From positions 4,353,054-4,417,053 of the forward strand of contig NZ_OY762974.1 in assembly GCF_963667135.1 (NCBI RefSeq): DNA of 64,000 nt, given 5' to 3'. The DNA is from an uncultured Macellibacteroides sp. (lineage in GTDB: Bacteria > Bacteroidota > Bacteroidia > Bacteroidales > Tannerellaceae). The notes below the pieces were generated by a model. It saw only the letters and a program-made list of their open reading frames with translations. It was not told the origin of the DNA and made no database searches. The position numbers and the translations under genes were made by a program. This document shows, piece after piece, positions 63,008 through 64,000 of this stretch. The stretch's first letter is position 1, and each line of letters opens with the position of its first letter.

Positions 63008-64000
63008 ATGAGTACACCTATAACTACGCCAACTTATTTATTTGAAAGCAGCTGGGAAGTCTGCAATAAGGTAGGCGGAATATACACCGTATTGTCCACC
63101 AAAGCATATAGTCTCAAAAAAATCTTCAACGATAATGCTATTTTTATCGGACCAGACTTATGGTCCGAAGAATCTGCCGCAGATTTTATTAAAGATGATC
63201 TCCTTTTTGCAGAATGGAAACAGCACGCGGAAACTACAGACCAGTTAAATATTAAAGTTGGCAGATGGGATGTTCCAGGAAATCCACCTGTTATTTTGGT
63301 CGATTTCAAGCCTTTCTATAAAGACAAGGATAAACTATTCTACTCTCTTTGGGAATCATACAAAGTAAATTCGATTAACGCTTACGGCGATTACGATGAA
63401 TCCTGTATATTTGCCTATTCGGTTGGAAAAGTAATCGAAAGCTTCTACCACTATTTTAAGCTGAGTAATCAACCTGTAGTCGCTCAATTTAATGAGTGGA
63501 TGCTTGGAATGGGCGCGCTATATATACAAAAACAACTTCCTGCTGTTGCTACGATTTTTACAACACACGCAACTTCAATCGGGAGGTCTATTGCCGGCAA
63601 CAATAAGGCTCTCTATGCCTATATGGATGGGTACAATGGAGATCAGATGGCTTACGAGCTAAACATGGAAGCCAAGCACTCTCTGGAAAAACAAGCAGCC
63701 ATTCATTCTGATTGTTTTACAACAGTTAGTGACATTACGGCTTATGAATGCAAAAAACTACTTCAGAAGGAACCTGATGTAGTTACTCCAAATGGTTTTG
63801 AACTTAATTTCGTTCCTGAAGGTGATGATTACGTAAACAAAAGAAAGGAAGCCCGTTCAAAGCTAATACGTGTAGCTGAAAAATTGTTTGGAAGTCCTGT
63901 ATCAGAAAATGCCATCTTAATCTCAACAAGTGGCAGATATGAATACAGAAACAAAGGTATTGATATATTTATCGATGCAATGAGTCATATACGCACTTCG
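63008..64000 (+). CDS. Glycogen/starch synthase (GT3-like), 3' end outside window
   Basis: The first 331 residues are present. The start TYLFESSWEVCNKVGGIYTV has the sugar-nucleotide-binding KVGG of glycogen synthases, and FTTHATSIGRSIAGNN, NMEAKHSLEKQAAIHSDCF and PNGFELNF are typical of the GT3/yeast-like branch found in Bacteroidota. The enzyme adds glucose to the glycogen chain. The window cuts it before the C-terminal domain, so completeness cannot be judged. Confidence 0.92.
   Translation, partial: MSTPITTPTYLFESSWEVCNKVGGIYTVLSTKAYSLKKIFNDNAIFIGPDLWSEESAADFIKDDLLFAEWKQHAETTDQLNIKVGRWDVPGNPPVILVDFKPFYKDKDKLFYSLWESYKVNSINAYGDYDESCIFAYSVGKVIESFYHYFKLSNQPVVAQFNEWMLGMGALYIQKQLPAVATIFTTHATSIGRSIAGNNKALYAYMDGYNGDQMAYELNMEAKHSLEKQAAIHSDCFTTVSDITAYECKKLLQKEPDVVTPNGFELNFVPEGDDYVNKRKEARSKLIRVAEKLFGSPVSENAILISTSGRYEYRNKGIDIFIDAMSHIRTS

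Overview
This window looks like a chromosome segment of an anaerobic Bacteroidales bacterium (Bacteroides/Parabacteroides type). The support is direct: Bacteroidota-type promoters (TTTG near -33, TAnnTTTG near -7) lie before several genes. There are 6-bladed beta-propeller lipoproteins, DUF5687, DUF3256, DUF4252 and DUF5715 proteins, a VirE/BT4734-type protein with an HU-like partner, GldD/GldE, type IX secretion (T9SS) sorting domains and a GH2 enzyme. No rRNA, tRNA or CRISPR array was seen. The genus cannot be fixed from the sequence alone.

Layout. Bases 1-14 kb are an AT-rich accessory region full of debris. It holds two beta-propeller genes, a GNAT, an HxlR regulator divergent from a broken SDR gene, an acetyltransferase, two ABC systems, an IS110 remnant, a possible immunity gene, a hydrolase, an erythromycin-esterase family gene and a truncated TolC gene. 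One DUF169 gene is present three times: intact at 9.8 kb, internally deleted at 4.2 kb, and as a 3' tail at 14.25 kb. Bases 14.3-25.1 kb are an RHS island: an S74-chaperone/T9SS protein, two small secreted proteins, a 1,979-residue RHS polymorphic-toxin candidate, and two paralogous membrane proteins that are candidate immunity genes. The island is bracketed by 345-base direct repeats of the 3' end of a VirE-type gene. The intact VirE-type gene (25.1-27.1 kb) is divergent from an HU-like gene whose probable leader contains nested palindromes.

From 28 kb on the window is mostly orderly core genome. It starts with a DUF2148 ferredoxin and a KamA-like radical SAM gene whose promoter carries a perfect 18-bp inverted repeat. 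Next comes a selenium cluster (mnmH, yedF, a cysteine desulfurase-like gene, DUF3343, selD) that would make selenophosphate and use it for 2-selenouridine in tRNA. Then follow class II aldolase, L31 type B, a sugar kinase-like gene, dgkA and PAP2. An ECF sigma operon, truA with an EamA transporter, a GH2 beta-galactosidase-like enzyme and a Dcu transporter come next.

The last part holds phoH-purC-ubiE-aroE, the compact mutY-ssb-gldE-gldD-PPTase run, HU plus a 29-residue basic protein plus rng, dnaK, a nitrilase-family amidase, an acyltransferase, and the start of a glycogen synthase cut by the window end.

The best candidate for an undescribed system is the RHS island. It combines an RHS effector with an unrecognised C-terminal domain, T9SS-tagged partners, duplicated immunity candidates and flanking direct repeats. 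Its function is inferred from architecture only.
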